Origin: Candidatus Aquidulcis sp.
GTDB taxonomy: Bacteria > Chloroflexota > Limnocylindria > Limnocylindrales > Limnocylindraceae
Assembly (NCBI GenBank): GCA_003670455.1
Contig: QWRK01000003.1
Location: 1-34,833, forward strand
Length of the DNA: 34,833 nt
Direction: 5' to 3'
Within the stretch, counting starts at the first letter, position 1. Every line of letters begins with the position of its first letter. The notes under the pieces were generated by a model, which saw only the letters and a program-made list of their open reading frames with translations, did not search any database and was not told the DNA's origin. Shown here one piece after another: positions 7,088-15,597 of this stretch. Position numbers and translations under genes: made by a program.

Positions 7088-8092
7088 ATGTCTTCTACCC
7101 CTGCAATCGTCGTCTCGGATCTCGTCAAGCGCTACAAGGGCGCCGACCGTAACGCTGTAGACGGCGTCTCCTTCTCTGTGGAGCAGGGCTCCCTCTTCGC
7201 CCTCCTCGGGCCAAACGGCGCTGGTAAAACCACCACGATCAGCATCCTGACCACCACGCTTGCCGCAACCTCAGGGAGCGTGCAGATCGCCGGCGCCGAC
7301 CTGGCGCAGGACCAGTCAGAGGTGCGCCGTCGCGTCGGCATCATCTTCCAGAAGCCGTCTCTCGACCGCGCCCTGACCGGCGAGGAGAACTGCCGCTTCC
7401 ATGCCGCCCTCTACGGCGCCTACGCCTATCGCCCAGCGTTCAGCCTTATGCCGCAGGAGTACCGCGATCGCGTCGTCGAGCTTGGCGCACTCGTTGGGCT
7501 CGACCGGAATGACTTGTTCAAGAAGATCTCAACCTACTCGGGCGGCATGCGTCGAAAGCTCGAGATTGCCCGCTCGCTGCTGCATAAGCCGCAGGTGCTC
7601 TTCCTCGACGAGCCGACCGTTGGCCTTGACCCTGAGTCGCGCCGATCGGTGGCCGGCTACCTAGACGCCATTCGCCGCAGCGAAGGAACCACCATGGTTC
7701 TCACCACGCACTACCTCGACGAGGTCGAGATCGCTGACCAGGTCTGCATCATTGATCGCGGCAAGATCGTCGCGAACGGTACGCCCGCTGAGCTGCGCGT
7801 TGGCACCGGCGTCACGCGCGTAGAACTTGAAGCGGCCGATCGCGTGGCACTTGGCGCCGAGATTGAGCGCCTGGGCCACACGCCGCAGGTGATCTCTGCC
7901 GGTTTCGCCGTTGAGGTGAAGGGTGCCGAACCAGCCCACACGCTCTTGCGCGACCTAAAGACTCCGCTCACTCGGTTCGAAGTGCGCAGCCCGAGCCTTG
8001 AAGACGCCTACCTGAAGATCGTTGCCGCAACCGCTGATGACCGCGAAGAGTCGCCACTCGATGACGCGCCGCGACGAGGGTTCCGCCGATGA
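7088..8092 (+). CDS. ABC-2 type exporter, ATP-binding protein (DrrA-like)
   Basis: A 334-residue ATPase that powers the partner permease encoded next. Walker A is GPNGAGKTT, the signature is YSGGMRRKLE, Walker B plus D-loop is LFLDEPTVGLD, and the switch histidine is in LTTHYLDE. An insertion between Walker A and the signature (AALYGAYAYRPAFSLMPQEY) and a C-terminal regulatory extension of about 100 residues ending RRGFRR are typical of DrrA/NodI-like drug or polysaccharide exporters. Substrate unknown. The start is seven bases after TAGGAT. The stop overlaps the permease start as ATGA, so the two are translated together. Confidence 0.9.
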   Translation: MSSTPAIVVSDLVKRYKGADRNAVDGVSFSVEQGSLFALLGPNGAGKTTTISILTTTLAATSGSVQIAGADLAQDQSEVRRRVGIIFQKPSLDRALTGEENCRFHAALYGAYAYRPAFSLMPQEYRDRVVELGALVGLDRNDLFKKISTYSGGMRRKLEIARSLLHKPQVLFLDEPTVGLDPESRRSVAGYLDAIRRSEGTTMVLTTHYLDEVEIADQVCIIDRGKIVANGTPAELRVGTGVTRVELEAADRVALGAEIERLGHTPQVISAGFAVEVKGAEPAHTLLRDLKTPLTRFEVRSPSLEDAYLKIVAATADDREESPLDDAPRRGFRR

Positions 8093-8901
8093 GCGCGCCG
8101 ACGACCTACTCAGCCACCTCAAAGTTCAGCCTTCGTCGCGAGGCTGCAGCGGCTGGGGCAATCGCTGCCCGCGATGTCACCAAGCTGCTCCGTGATCCGA
8201 TCCGCCTCGTTGGTGGGCTCGTCTTCCCCGCCCTCTTCATTGGAGTTCTTGGCGGTGCCTTCGCCTCAAACTTTGAGTCGCCGGGCATCGACCTGCTCCC
8301 ATTCATCTTTGCTGGGCAGCTAGCACAGGGTGTCTGGCAGTCGTCGGCCCTCGGCCTCGTCTCCATCCTTGAGGACCGCGAGAACGACTTCAGCCAAGAG
8401 ATCTTCGTGGCGCCAATCGGCCGGCGAACGATCCTTGCCGGCAAGATCCTCGGAGAGTCGTTGGTCGCCTTCCCGCAGGCCTTTACGGTGATGGCCTTCG
8501 GCATCATCCTCGGCATCCCACTCACCCTGGCGCAGGTTCTCGCGATCATCCCTGCGCTCATCTTGGTCGCCCTCTTCGGTGCCGCATTTGGCGCACTGAT
8601 CGTGAGCGTGCTACCGAACCAGCGCTCGGCGAACCTTCTCTTCCCGTTCATCTTCTTGCCGCAGTTCTTCCTCGCCGGCGCCTTCAACCCAATCCGCAAC
8701 CTGCCGTGGTACCTCGACATCGTCAGCCACATCTCACCGCTGCGCTATGCCGTTGACCTGATTCGCGGTGCCTATTACGGCTACCCAAATGAGGCGGTTC
8801 TCGCCGATCCTGCGTGGAACGTTGTCGTTATCTCTGTCGCAACGGTCGTCATGCTTTCAATCGGCACCTTCCTCTTCGTACGCAGCGAGCGCAATCGCTA
8901 A
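8089..8901 (+). CDS. ABC-2 type exporter, permease (DrrB-like)
   Basis: A 270-residue membrane protein with six predicted helices. It has the ABC-2 family features: a cytoplasmic N-terminus, a first helix RLVGGLVFPALFIGVLGGAF, the central conserved LPNQRSANLLFPFIFLPQFFLAGAFNPI, and a last helix near the C-terminus. It pairs with the ATPase just upstream through a four-base overlap. Whether it exports a drug, lipid or glycan cannot be decided. A UbiA prenyltransferase is its divergent neighbour, but no functional link is shown. An intrinsic terminator follows at 8987. Confidence 0.88.
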   Translation: MSAPTTYSATSKFSLRREAAAAGAIAARDVTKLLRDPIRLVGGLVFPALFIGVLGGAFASNFESPGIDLLPFIFAGQLAQGVWQSSALGLVSILEDRENDFSQEIFVAPIGRRTILAGKILGESLVAFPQAFTVMAFGIILGIPLTLAQVLAIIPALILVALFGAAFGALIVSVLPNQRSANLLFPFIFLPQFFLAGAFNPIRNLPWYLDIVSHISPLRYAVDLIRGAYYGYPNEAVLADPAWNVVVISVATVVMLSIGTFLFVRSERNR

Positions 8902-8986
8902 CTAATCCTTACCCCTGCGCTATGTGATAGCGCACCGCTATGGATTACCGATTTTCACTAAGTGGGCGCACACTCGCCTCAGCGGC

Positions 8987-9009
8987 ACGAATCGCTTCGA
9001 TTCGTTTTT
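8987..9009 (+). terminator. Intrinsic terminator of the ABC exporter operon
   Basis: A perfect eight-base-pair stem, ACGAATCG and CGATTCGT, with a CTT loop is followed directly by TTTT. It lies 85 bases after the permease stop. It also argues against the ORF-track start of the next gene at 8940, because that start would place the terminator inside the coding region. Confidence 0.75.
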
Positions 9010-9047
9010 GGATCGACGATCTAGGCCGAAAGCTGGAGGCAGTACAT

Positions 9048-9599
9048 ATGCGTACGACTGCATCACTTTCCTGGTATCCGAAGGCGGTCGCCATCGGGCG
9101 AATTGTCATCGGCGTCATCTTCCTGTGGGCAGGTCTCGAGAAGGTCATCGGCGGCGCCGGTGAGTGGACCGCGAAGGGATTCCTTGCGTTCGGCACCGGT
9201 GGCACGCTCGGCTGGCCATTCGTGACCGAAGTGGTCGAGGGCACGGTGTTCAACCCCACCCATGATTTCTGGGTTGGGCTCTCTGCCAATGATGGTGTCA
9301 TGAGCGTGATCAATCTTCTGGTGCCGTTCGGGCAGATTGCGATTGGCACCTCGTTGATCCTCGGAATCGCGACGCGTTTCGCCTCTCTGATGGGCTCACT
9401 GATGATGCTCTTCTTCTTCTTCGCCGCATGGGACTTCGCCTACGGCATCGTGAACCAGCACCTCACGTATGCCGTGGTTACGTTCGGGTTGGGCGTGATC
9501 GGAGCGGGGAACTACTACGGTCTTGACGCGGGCCTCGGTGGAAGCCTTCCAGCCGGCATCCGCCGCTGGTTCGCCTCGGGGGATACCGTCGCCGCATAG
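9048..9599 (+). CDS. DoxX/DoxD-like membrane protein
   Basis: A 183-residue membrane protein with four hydrophobic helices. AIGRIVIGVIFLWAGLEKVI is the characteristic first helix of the DoxX superfamily; later helices include GQIAIGTSLILGIATRFASL and the Phe-rich MMLFFFFAAWDF. The length and the periplasmic loop after helix 1 resemble DoxD, the large subunit of thiosulfate:quinone oxidoreductase. DoxX-type proteins are diverse, and no DoxA partner is present, so no reaction is assigned. ATG 9048 has GGAGG eight bases upstream and follows the terminator; I prefer it to the ORF-track start at 8940. Confidence 0.75.
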   Translation: MRTTASLSWYPKAVAIGRIVIGVIFLWAGLEKVIGGAGEWTAKGFLAFGTGGTLGWPFVTEVVEGTVFNPTHDFWVGLSANDGVMSVINLLVPFGQIAIGTSLILGIATRFASLMGSLMMLFFFFAAWDFAYGIVNQHLTYAVVTFGLGVIGAGNYYGLDAGLGGSLPAGIRRWFASGDTVAA

Positions 9600-9623
9600 C
9601 GACCTGGTGTCCTTACAGGCCGC

Positions 9624-9666
9624 GAGGGTCTGGTCGGCGAAAGCTGGCCAGGCCCTCGTTGTTTTT
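9624..9666 (+). terminator. Strong intrinsic terminator after the DoxX-like gene
   Basis: A 15-base-pair stem (outer part GAGGGTCTGGTC with GGCCAGGCCCTC, using G-U pairs) is closed by a GAAA tetraloop and followed by GTTGTTTTT. It separates the plus-strand DoxX-like gene from the convergent ABC importer operon, whose last stop codon is five bases away. Confidence 0.85.
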
Positions 9667-9670
9667 GGGC

Positions 9671-10672
9671 CTAGACCTTGTCGGGGAAGTGACAGGCGAC
9701 CTGGTGGCCTGTTGAGACCTGCACCAGCTGCGGCGATTCCGTGTTGCAGCGCTCCGGATTGCCGAGCTTCTCTTTCAGCCAGCAGCGCGTCTGGAATGCG
9801 CAGCCGCTCGGTGGATTCGATGGCGACGGCACATCGCCCTTCAAGATGATGCGCTTGCGCTTCTTCTCAATCGCAGGGTCAGGGATCGGCACCGCGGAGA
9901 GGAGAGCGATCGAGTACGGATGCACCGGCGAACTGTTCAGTTCTGCCGAAGGTGCAACCTCAACGATCTTCCCCAGATACATCACGGCGGTGCGATCGCT
10001 AATGTGGCGCACCACCGAGAGGTCGTGCGCAATGAAGAGATAGGCGAGCCCAAGACGCTGGCGCAGCTCTGCGAGCAGGTTGAGGATCTGCGCCTGCACG
10101 CTCACGTCGAGCGCACTGACCGGCTCGTCGGCCACCACGAGATCTGGGTTGAGGGCGAGTGCACGTGCCACGCCAATGCGCTGACGCTGCCCGCCAGAGA
10201 ACTCATGGGGATACCGCTCAGCGAAGCGTGGGTCCAGCCCGACCAGTTCGAGGAGCTCAGCAACGCGGCCGGTTCGCTCGGCGCTCGTGCCAACGTTGTA
10301 GATGTCGGCTGGCTCGCGAAGGATCGCGCCAACGGTCATGCGCGGATTCAGCGAGGCGTATGGGTCCTGGAAGATCATCTGCACGCGGCGGCGTAGTTCG
10401 TGCAGCTCACGCCCTTCGGCTGTCGCAAGATTCTGTCCGTCAAAGTCAATCGTTCCAGCGTTCGGCTTTACGACGCGAGTGATCGCGCGCGCCACGGTGC
10501 TCTTGCCGCAACCAGACTCACCAACGAGGCCGAGGATCTCCCCCTTCGCTACCTCAAACGAGACGCCATCCACTGCGCGCACTTCGGCGACGGTGCGCTC
10601 GCGCACCAGCCCTTCACGGATTGGGAATCGAACGGCAAGGTCTTTGACCGTCAGCAGCGGTTCGCGGCTCAT
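9671..10672 (-). CDS. Oligopeptide/dipeptide ABC importer ATPase (OppF/DppF type)
   Basis: The second ATPase of a peptide/nickel-class importer, 333 residues. It has Walker [10 protein letters not shown], the signature [15 protein letters not shown], Walker [15 protein letters not shown], and the switch histidine in LFIAHDLSV. The C-terminal oligopeptide-type extension contains the cysteine cluster found in this class ([21 protein letters not shown]), reported in relatives to bind an iron-sulphur cluster or stabilise the domain. It is the last gene of the operon. Its ATG overlaps the stop of the preceding ATPase gene (ATGA), so both subunits are made together. Confidence 0.92.
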   Translation of the reverse strand: MSREPLLTVKDLAVRFPIREGLVRERTVAEVRAVDGVSFEVAKGEILGLVGESGCGKSTVARAITRVVKPNAGTIDFDGQNLATAEGRELHELRRRVQMIFQDPYASLNPRMTVGAILREPADIYNVGTSAERTGRVAELLELVGLDPRFAERYPHEFSGGQRQRIGVARALALNPDLVVADEPVSALDVSVQAQILNLLAELRQRLGLAYLFIAHDLSVVRHISDRTAVMYLGKIVEVAPSAELNSSPVHPYSIALLSAVPIPDPAIEKKRKRIILKGDVPSPSNPPSGCAFQTRCWLKEKLGNPERCNTESPQLVQVSTGHQVACHFPDKV

Positions 10673-11736
10673 CGGGTGGCTCCTCCTGTGCGCGGCAGTG
10701 GTCGCCCTTCGGCAACCTCGGCAGGAGCGACTGGATTGAAGCAGGCGGCCACGTGCGTTGCGGTCGGTCCGCTCGTCACGATCGGGCCCGTGCCGCCATC
10801 AATCGGCAACAGGGCAGGTGTCTCGGTGGCGCAGCGATCGGTGCGCCAGGCGCAGCGCGCATAGAACGAACAACCCACTGGCGCATCAACCAGATCGGGT
10901 GGTCGACCTTCGATGGGCACCAGCTTGCCGCCAGTCTCGCCGTCGAGACGTGGAATGGAGCGCAGCAGACCAACGGTGTACGGATGGCGTGGCTTGGCAA
11001 AGAGGTCGTCGGTGGTGCCCGACTCAATCACCGCACCGGCATACATCACGTTGACGCGGTCGGCCATGCCGGCAAGAACGCCGAGATCATGGGTAACGAG
11101 GATCGTTGCCGTGCCGCGCTCCTCGGTGAGGCGGCGGAGCAGGTCAAGCACCTGCGCCTGAATGGTGACGTCGAGCGCGGTAGTTGGCTCGTCGGCGATG
11201 AGCACGCGGGGCTCAAGGGCGAGCGCCATGGCGATCATCACGCGCTGCCGCATGCCGCCCGAGAACTCGTGCGGGTAGCTGCGAAGTCGTGACTCTGGAT
11301 TGGCAACGCCAACGGCGGTGAGGAGCTCAATGGCGCGGGTTCGCGCCGCCTCCTTCGTCACCTCGCGGTGTGCCTGAATCGTTTCGATTAGCTGCTCCTC
11401 AATGCGGAGCACCGGGTTGAGCGAGGTCATCGGGTCTTGGAAGATCATGGCAATCTCGCTGCCACGCACCTGGCGCAGCTCCTCCTCTTTTAGGGTGGTG
11501 AGCTCACGCCCGTCGAGCTTGACGCTCCCGCCCTCCACGCGGCCGGCAGGCTTCGGTAGCAGGCCAACGATCGCAAGATTGGTGACGCTCTTGCCACAGC
11601 CCGACTCGCCCGCCACACCGAGCGTCTCGCCGGCGGCAAGGTCAAACGAGACACCATTCACGGCATGCACCGCACCGTCGTGCGTGCGGAAGCGCACTAC
11701 CAGGTCACGAACCTCGAGAAGGTGCTGGTCGCTCAT
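10669..11736 (-). CDS. Oligopeptide/dipeptide ABC importer ATPase (OppD/DppD type)
   Basis: The first ATPase subunit, 355 residues. It has Walker [10 protein letters not shown] (Ser/Val instead of Ser/Thr at the end, common in OppD), the signature [15 protein letters not shown], Walker [15 protein letters not shown], and the switch histidine in LVTHDLGV. The C-terminal region carries the class-specific cysteine pattern ([15 protein letters not shown]). It pairs with the OppF-type protein encoded downstream to energise peptide import. Four-base overlaps with both flanking genes indicate one polycistronic mRNA. Confidence 0.92.
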   Translation of the reverse strand: MSDQHLLEVRDLVVRFRTHDGAVHAVNGVSFDLAAGETLGVAGESGCGKSVTNLAIVGLLPKPAGRVEGGSVKLDGRELTTLKEEELRQVRGSEIAMIFQDPMTSLNPVLRIEEQLIETIQAHREVTKEAARTRAIELLTAVGVANPESRLRSYPHEFSGGMRQRVMIAMALALEPRVLIADEPTTALDVTIQAQVLDLLRRLTEERGTATILVTHDLGVLAGMADRVNVMYAGAVIESGTTDDLFAKPRHPYTVGLLRSIPRLDGETGGKLVPIEGRPPDLVDAPVGCSFYARCAWRTDRCATETPALLPIDGGTGPIVTSGPTATHVAACFNPVAPAEVAEGRPLPRTGGATR

Positions 11737-12617
11737 CGCTTCAACTTCGGGTCAAGCGACTCGCGCAGCCCGTCTCCAAGAAGGTTGAATCCGATCGCCG
11801 AAATGACGATTGCGCCACCGATGAAGATCACAATATGTGGGGCGGCCTGCATGAATCGACGCGCGTCCACGAGCATCGTCCCCCACTCTGGTGTGCGTGG
11901 ATCGGTCGGTCCAAGGCCAAGGAATCCGAGGCCGGCGATGTCAATGATGGCTGTGGCGAGCACCAGCGTCGCCTGCACAATGAGCGGCGTCAGAGCGTTC
12001 GGCAGCATGTGCCGAACCAGAATGCGCAGGCGCGATGCACCAATGGTTCGCGCAGCCACAACGTAGTCGGCCTCGCGGAGCGCCAGCAGTGAGCCGCGCA
12101 GCAGTCGTGCGAACGTTGGTGCGTAACTCACCGCAATTGCCAGTGTTAGCTGTGGCATCCCACGCCCAAGAGCGGTAACGATGCCGATCGCCAGCAAGAT
12201 GCTTGGAATCGAAAGGAAGACGTCAGTCGTACGCATAATCACGCCGTCGACCCGGCCGCCGAATCCGCCCGCGATTGCACCGAGGGCGCCGCCGATAACG
12301 AGCGCAATGGCTACGGCGCCAACCCCAACAAAGAGGCTGATCTGCGCACCGTAGAGAACGCGCGAGAGAATGTCGCGTCCTAGAAGGTCAGTGCCGAATA
12401 GGTGCGTGAGCGACGGCGCATCGAGGCTGCTCCCATTCATGGCGTACGGATCGTATGGCGCAATCAGCGGTGCAAGGATCGCCGCTGAGGCAAAGAGCAC
12501 GATGCAGAAGAGTCCCACCATCGCCGGTCGGTTGCGGCGCAGTCGGCGAGCAGCGTCGCCCCAAAGGCCCCGTTGCGGGCGAGCGAGCTGAGGATCCACC
12601 ATCGCAGCACGCAGCAT
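11733..12617 (-). CDS. Oligopeptide/dipeptide ABC importer permease (OppC/DppC type)
   Basis: A 294-residue inner permease with six helices. The N-terminus has the OppC N-terminal signature (LRRNRPAMVGLFCIVLFA), then FGTDLLGRDILSRVLYGAQISL, and the EAA cytoplasmic loop VVAARTIGASRLRILVRHMLPNALTP that docks to the ATPases. The ORF track starts 80 codons too early; the family region begins at ATG 12617 (MLRAAM). That ATG shares one base with the upstream permease stop codon (TAATG), the expected coupling. Confidence 0.92.
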   Translation of the reverse strand: MLRAAMVDPQLARPQRGLWGDAARRLRRNRPAMVGLFCIVLFASAAILAPLIAPYDPYAMNGSSLDAPSLTHLFGTDLLGRDILSRVLYGAQISLFVGVGAVAIALVIGGALGAIAGGFGGRVDGVIMRTTDVFLSIPSILLAIGIVTALGRGMPQLTLAIAVSYAPTFARLLRGSLLALREADYVVAARTIGASRLRILVRHMLPNALTPLIVQATLVLATAIIDIAGLGFLGLGPTDPRTPEWGTMLVDARRFMQAAPHIVIFIGGAIVISAIGFNLLGDGLRESLDPKLKR

Positions 12618-13621
12618 TATTGATACCGAATCTTTGGATTCAACAAGGCATAGCCAATGTCGACGAGCAGGTTGACGACAAGGAAGATGAGGGCAAAGAT
12701 GAGGATCGTGGACTGCACGATCGGGTAGTCTCGGTTCTGGATCGCATCCACAACCCATCGGCCAACGCCGTTCCAGACAAATACGGTTTCGGTCAGCACA
12801 GCGCCGCCAAGGAGTGCGCCCGCCTGAAGTCCAACGACAGTGGTGACGGGCAGCCACGCATTCCGCATGATGTGCCGGTTATCAACCGTCTGCTCCTTGA
12901 GGCCCTTTGAACGCGCAGTTCGGACGTAGTCCTCGTTCACTACCTCAATCACCGAGGCACGCGTGATGCGGGTAATGATCGCGAGTGGAATTGAGCCGAG
13001 GGCAATTGAAGGAAGAATCAGGTGACGAACAACATCTACAAATAGATCAAGGCGGCCGGCGAAGAGGGTATCAATCAGCAGCAGCCCTGAAGTGGCATCA
13101 AAGCGAGCGCGAGCATCAATACGCCCTTGCGTTGGCAGCCATTCGAGAATGACGCCGAAGATTGCAACGAGCGCGAGGCCAAGAACGAAGACGGGGATGC
13201 TCACCCCGAAGAGGCTGACGCCTGTGATCAGGCCGTCAATCCGACCGCCCGCTTTTCGTGCGGCGAGCCGGCCGAGAGGAACTCCGACACCGAGGGCGAA
13301 GATGAGTGCGCCAATCGTCAGCTCCACCGTTCCAGGGAAGCGCGTGAGGAACTCAGCCAAGAAGGGCTGGGAGTTGACGACGCTCGCGCCAAGATCACCC
13401 GAAAGGGTGTTCATCAGGTAGCGGATGTACTGCTCCCAGAGCGGAAGATCAAGGCCAAGGTTCTCTCGGAGGGCTGCGCACGCCTCAGGGGTGCGGTGTT
13501 GCCCAAGGATGGCAACGCATGGATCGCCGGGGAGGATGCGGATGTAGGCGAAGAGCAGAATTGAGAGCCCGATCAACACGGGAATTGCGGCGATCAAGCG
13601 GCGAACGATGTATCTCCCCAT
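12617..13621 (-). CDS. Oligopeptide/dipeptide ABC importer permease (OppB/DppB type)
   Basis: A 334-residue permease beginning with MGRYIVRRLIAAIPVLIG, the invariant start of DppB/OppB. Other marks are FGVSIPVFVLGLAL, the EAA loop DYVRTARSKGLKEQTVDNRH, and the end AVLTETVFVWNGVGRWVVDAIQNRDYPIVQ. ATG 13621 is chosen over the ORF-track start because it begins the conserved helix and lies seven bases after a TAGACT -10 box, so this gene can begin its own leaderless transcript downstream of the binding-protein gene. It is coupled to the second permease by a one-base overlap. Confidence 0.92.
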   Translation of the reverse strand: MGRYIVRRLIAAIPVLIGLSILLFAYIRILPGDPCVAILGQHRTPEACAALRENLGLDLPLWEQYIRYLMNTLSGDLGASVVNSQPFLAEFLTRFPGTVELTIGALIFALGVGVPLGRLAARKAGGRIDGLITGVSLFGVSIPVFVLGLALVAIFGVILEWLPTQGRIDARARFDATSGLLLIDTLFAGRLDLFVDVVRHLILPSIALGSIPLAIITRITRASVIEVVNEDYVRTARSKGLKEQTVDNRHIMRNAWLPVTTVVGLQAGALLGGAVLTETVFVWNGVGRWVVDAIQNRDYPIVQSTILIFALIFLVVNLLVDIGYALLNPKIRYQ

Positions 13622-13628
13622 GCGGGTC

Positions 13629-13634
13629 AGTCTA
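13629..13634 (-). promoter_or_regulatory. -10 box of the permease/ATPase operon
   Basis: TAGACT on the minus strand, seven bases before ATG 13621. It would allow the four membrane/ATPase genes to be transcribed separately from the binding-protein gene upstream. Confidence 0.5.
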
Positions 13635-13647
13635 GGGGTGAAACGCC

Positions 13648-13687
13648 GTCGCCGCCCCCTCAGCCTCACGGCCAAGGGAGCGGCGAC
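13648..13687 (-). terminator. Long intercistronic hairpin after the binding-protein gene
   Basis: A 12-base-pair stem (GTCGCCGCTCCC with GGGGGCGGCGAC, one G-U pair) encloses a 16-base loop that can itself pair (GCC-GTGA-GGC). It lies between the binding-protein stop and the first permease gene. Only a short TTT follows, so it may act as a partial terminator or as a 3'-end stabiliser that keeps binding-protein mRNA in excess over permease mRNA. Confidence 0.55.
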
Positions 13688-13740
13688 AGATGCTCTCGTT
13701 AGAGCGAGTAGCGCACCGCCTTACGCGGCACGCACCTCAG

Positions 13741-15375
13741 TTACGGTCGGTCGAGCCAGACCAGGTTGAGCGGCTCGTTCAACGCTGCAGAGCCGATGAA
13801 GCCCTTCAGGTCGATCGTGGCAGCTGCCTGCGGCTTCGAGTTGGCAACCGGCACTGTTGGCATGTCAGCGCGGATCAAATCCTGCGCCGTCTCCCACAGG
13901 GCCTTCGCCTCTGCCTCGGTGCCCGCTGCAAGCGCGTCGTTCATCGCCTTGTCGAGGGCATCGTTCTTGTATGCGAACTCCTTTGAAGGGGCGCCGTTCT
14001 TATAACCGAAGAACGCCGTCTTCAAGAAGTTGTCCGGGCCGGCCCAGTCGCCGGTCCAGCCAAGGAGCCACATCTCGTACTTACCCTGGTTCTCGTCATC
14101 CAGGTAGCCTTCGCGCCAACCATCGCTGTTTGGGTTGATCGTGAAGCCGACTGCCTCGAGGTTCGCCGTGATCGCTTCGAACAAGCCCTTTGGATCAGGC
14201 ATGTACGGGCGGGACACGTCGTTTGGATACCAGAAGTCAATCGTGAGGTCGGTTTCACCCGACTCTGCGATCAACTGCTTCGCCTTCTCGACGTCATAGC
14301 CTGGAAGATTGAGGTCCTTCGCGTATGCAACGCCAGCTGGCATCCAGTTCGTTGCTCGCACCGCTGCGCCGGCATAGAAGGTCTTGATCAGGAAGTCGTA
14401 ATCGATCGCGTAGGCAATTGCCTCGCGGATCTTTGGATTGCTGATCGGTGCGTATGTGTGGTTCATCGAGATCTGGAACGTATTGAACGAGGAACCTCGG
14501 TCAATCAGCTGCAGGTCCTTGTTTGCAGTAATCTCTGCAATCGTTGCAGGAGCGATCGTCTGCGCAAGGTCGATCTCGCCCGTTGCAAGACCGTTCACGC
14601 GCTGAGCCTCTTCGGCAACTGCCTTAAAGACAATTGCGTCAAGGTAGGCGACCTTCTCCTTGTTCCAATATTCTGCGTTCTTCTCAACTTCAACGCTATC
14701 GCCAACTACCCACTTCACGAACTTGAAGGGGCCGGTGCCGACCATTGCGCCTGCGCCACCAGTGGCGGCAGTGATCTTGGTCACATCAGCCTCGGTGTTG
14801 TCAGCCTTACCAAGAACCAGCGCCGTTGGCGACTGGATGGCAAAGACCTGAAGCGTCTGGGTCAACAGGAAGTTCGAGCTCGCCTTGCGCAGCTTGATGG
14901 CGACCGTGAGGTCGTCGATCTTCGTTGCGGACTCAAGGTTGCTCTCGCTGCCATAGCCACCGAAGATGTCGCCGATATAGAAGGCGTAGTCTCGGAGCTC
15001 GGTTGGTAGCCCAATGAAGCGCTCATAGTTGAATACGACTGCATCCGCATTGAAGTCGGTGCCGTCGTGGAACTTGACGCCGCTGCGCAGCTTGAACGTA
15101 TAGGTGAGGCCGTCGGCGCTCATCTCATAGCTCTCTGCGAGCACTGGAACGACCTTTGAGGTCGAGCCTGGCTCAAGGCCAACAAGGGTCTCGACGACCT
15201 GCTGGATGACATACGACGTGTTGCTGTCGTCCATCAACGCAGCGTCGGTTCGTACGATGTCGCCTGGTAGGGCAACGATGAGGGTTCCTCCGGCCTTGCC
15301 GACTGGGGTGCTCGAGCACGCCGCGGCGACCATGAGGAGGGCGCCAAGAATGGCACCGATCCGTAGGTTCTTCAT
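13741..15375 (-). CDS. Peptide-type ABC importer, substrate-binding lipoprotein (SBP family 5)
   Basis: A 544-residue extracytoplasmic binding protein. MKNLRIGAILGALLMVAAAC is a lipoprotein signal with the lipobox cysteine at residue 20. The mature part has the family-5 signature region (YTFKLRSGVKFHDGTDFNAD) and the C-terminal AIAYAIDYDFL / WTGDWAGPDNFLKTAFFGY segments. Peptides are the usual ligand; nickel, opines or sugars are possible in the family. The ORF track begins 49 codons early; ATG 15375 follows AAAGGAGA and starts the signal peptide. The neighbouring permease and ATPase genes complete the importer. Confidence 0.92.
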   Translation of the reverse strand: MKNLRIGAILGALLMVAAACSSTPVGKAGGTLIVALPGDIVRTDAALMDDSNTSYVIQQVVETLVGLEPGSTSKVVPVLAESYEMSADGLTYTFKLRSGVKFHDGTDFNADAVVFNYERFIGLPTELRDYAFYIGDIFGGYGSESNLESATKIDDLTVAIKLRKASSNFLLTQTLQVFAIQSPTALVLGKADNTEADVTKITAATGGAGAMVGTGPFKFVKWVVGDSVEVEKNAEYWNKEKVAYLDAIVFKAVAEEAQRVNGLATGEIDLAQTIAPATIAEITANKDLQLIDRGSSFNTFQISMNHTYAPISNPKIREAIAYAIDYDFLIKTFYAGAAVRATNWMPAGVAYAKDLNLPGYDVEKAKQLIAESGETDLTIDFWYPNDVSRPYMPDPKGLFEAITANLEAVGFTINPNSDGWREGYLDDENQGKYEMWLLGWTGDWAGPDNFLKTAFFGYKNGAPSKEFAYKNDALDKAMNDALAAGTEAEAKALWETAQDLIRADMPTVPVANSKPQAAATIDLKGFIGSAALNEPLNLVWLDRP

Positions 15376-15446
15376 GTGTTCTCCTTTAATGGCGAGTTTG
15401 GCCCGGGCCCCTGGCTCGGCCGACGCGGGGTTTCCGCGATTGCCCC

Positions 15447-15452
15447 ATCCTA
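15447..15452 (-). promoter_or_regulatory. -10 box of the binding-protein gene
   Basis: TAGGAT on the minus strand, about 72 bases before the binding-protein ATG. The implied leader of about 65 bases contains a small hairpin (CGCGG-AAACC-CCGCG) and the AAAGGAGA ribosome site, unlike the leaderless genes nearby. Confidence 0.4.
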
Positions 15453-15506
15453 CCGCAGCGCAAGCACGAATTTGGTTCAGAAAGCGCAACCTCGGGACCG
15501 ATTTCA

Positions 15507-15534
15507 CGCACGATTTGAGCAAATCACACGTGCG
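15507..15534. promoter_or_regulatory. Inverted repeat overlapping the heliorhodopsin -35 region
   Basis: A perfect palindrome GATTTG-AG-CAAATC (15512-15525) is flanked by further pairing arms, CGCAC on the left and GTGCG on the right, the right one offset by four bases. It overlaps the -35 candidate of the heliorhodopsin gene, where a dimeric repressor or activator could bind. Confidence 0.45.
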
Positions 15535-15544
15535 CCGCTACCCT
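15515..15544 (+). promoter_or_regulatory. Heliorhodopsin promoter (-35/-10)
   Basis: TTGAGC (15515-15520) and TACCCT (15539-15544) are spaced by 18 bases. The predicted leader of about 47 bases ends in GGGAGGAA, eight bases or less before ATG 15598. The -10 is weak, so this is a candidate only. Confidence 0.4.
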
Positions 15545-15597
15545 CAACGGCATCAGGCTGAAGTCCAGTCTGCAGAATTGAAAAGGGAGGAACCTTC

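Noticed and set aside
8106-8732. 208-codon minus-strand ORF opposite the ABC permease
   Set aside because: Composition is Arg/Ala/Pro-rich as expected from an antisense frame, and the plus-strand permease is clear and coupled to its ATPase.
8940-9047. Upstream extension of the DoxX-like gene
   Set aside because: It would run through an intrinsic terminator; ATG 9048 has a good GGAGG site and begins the family helix.
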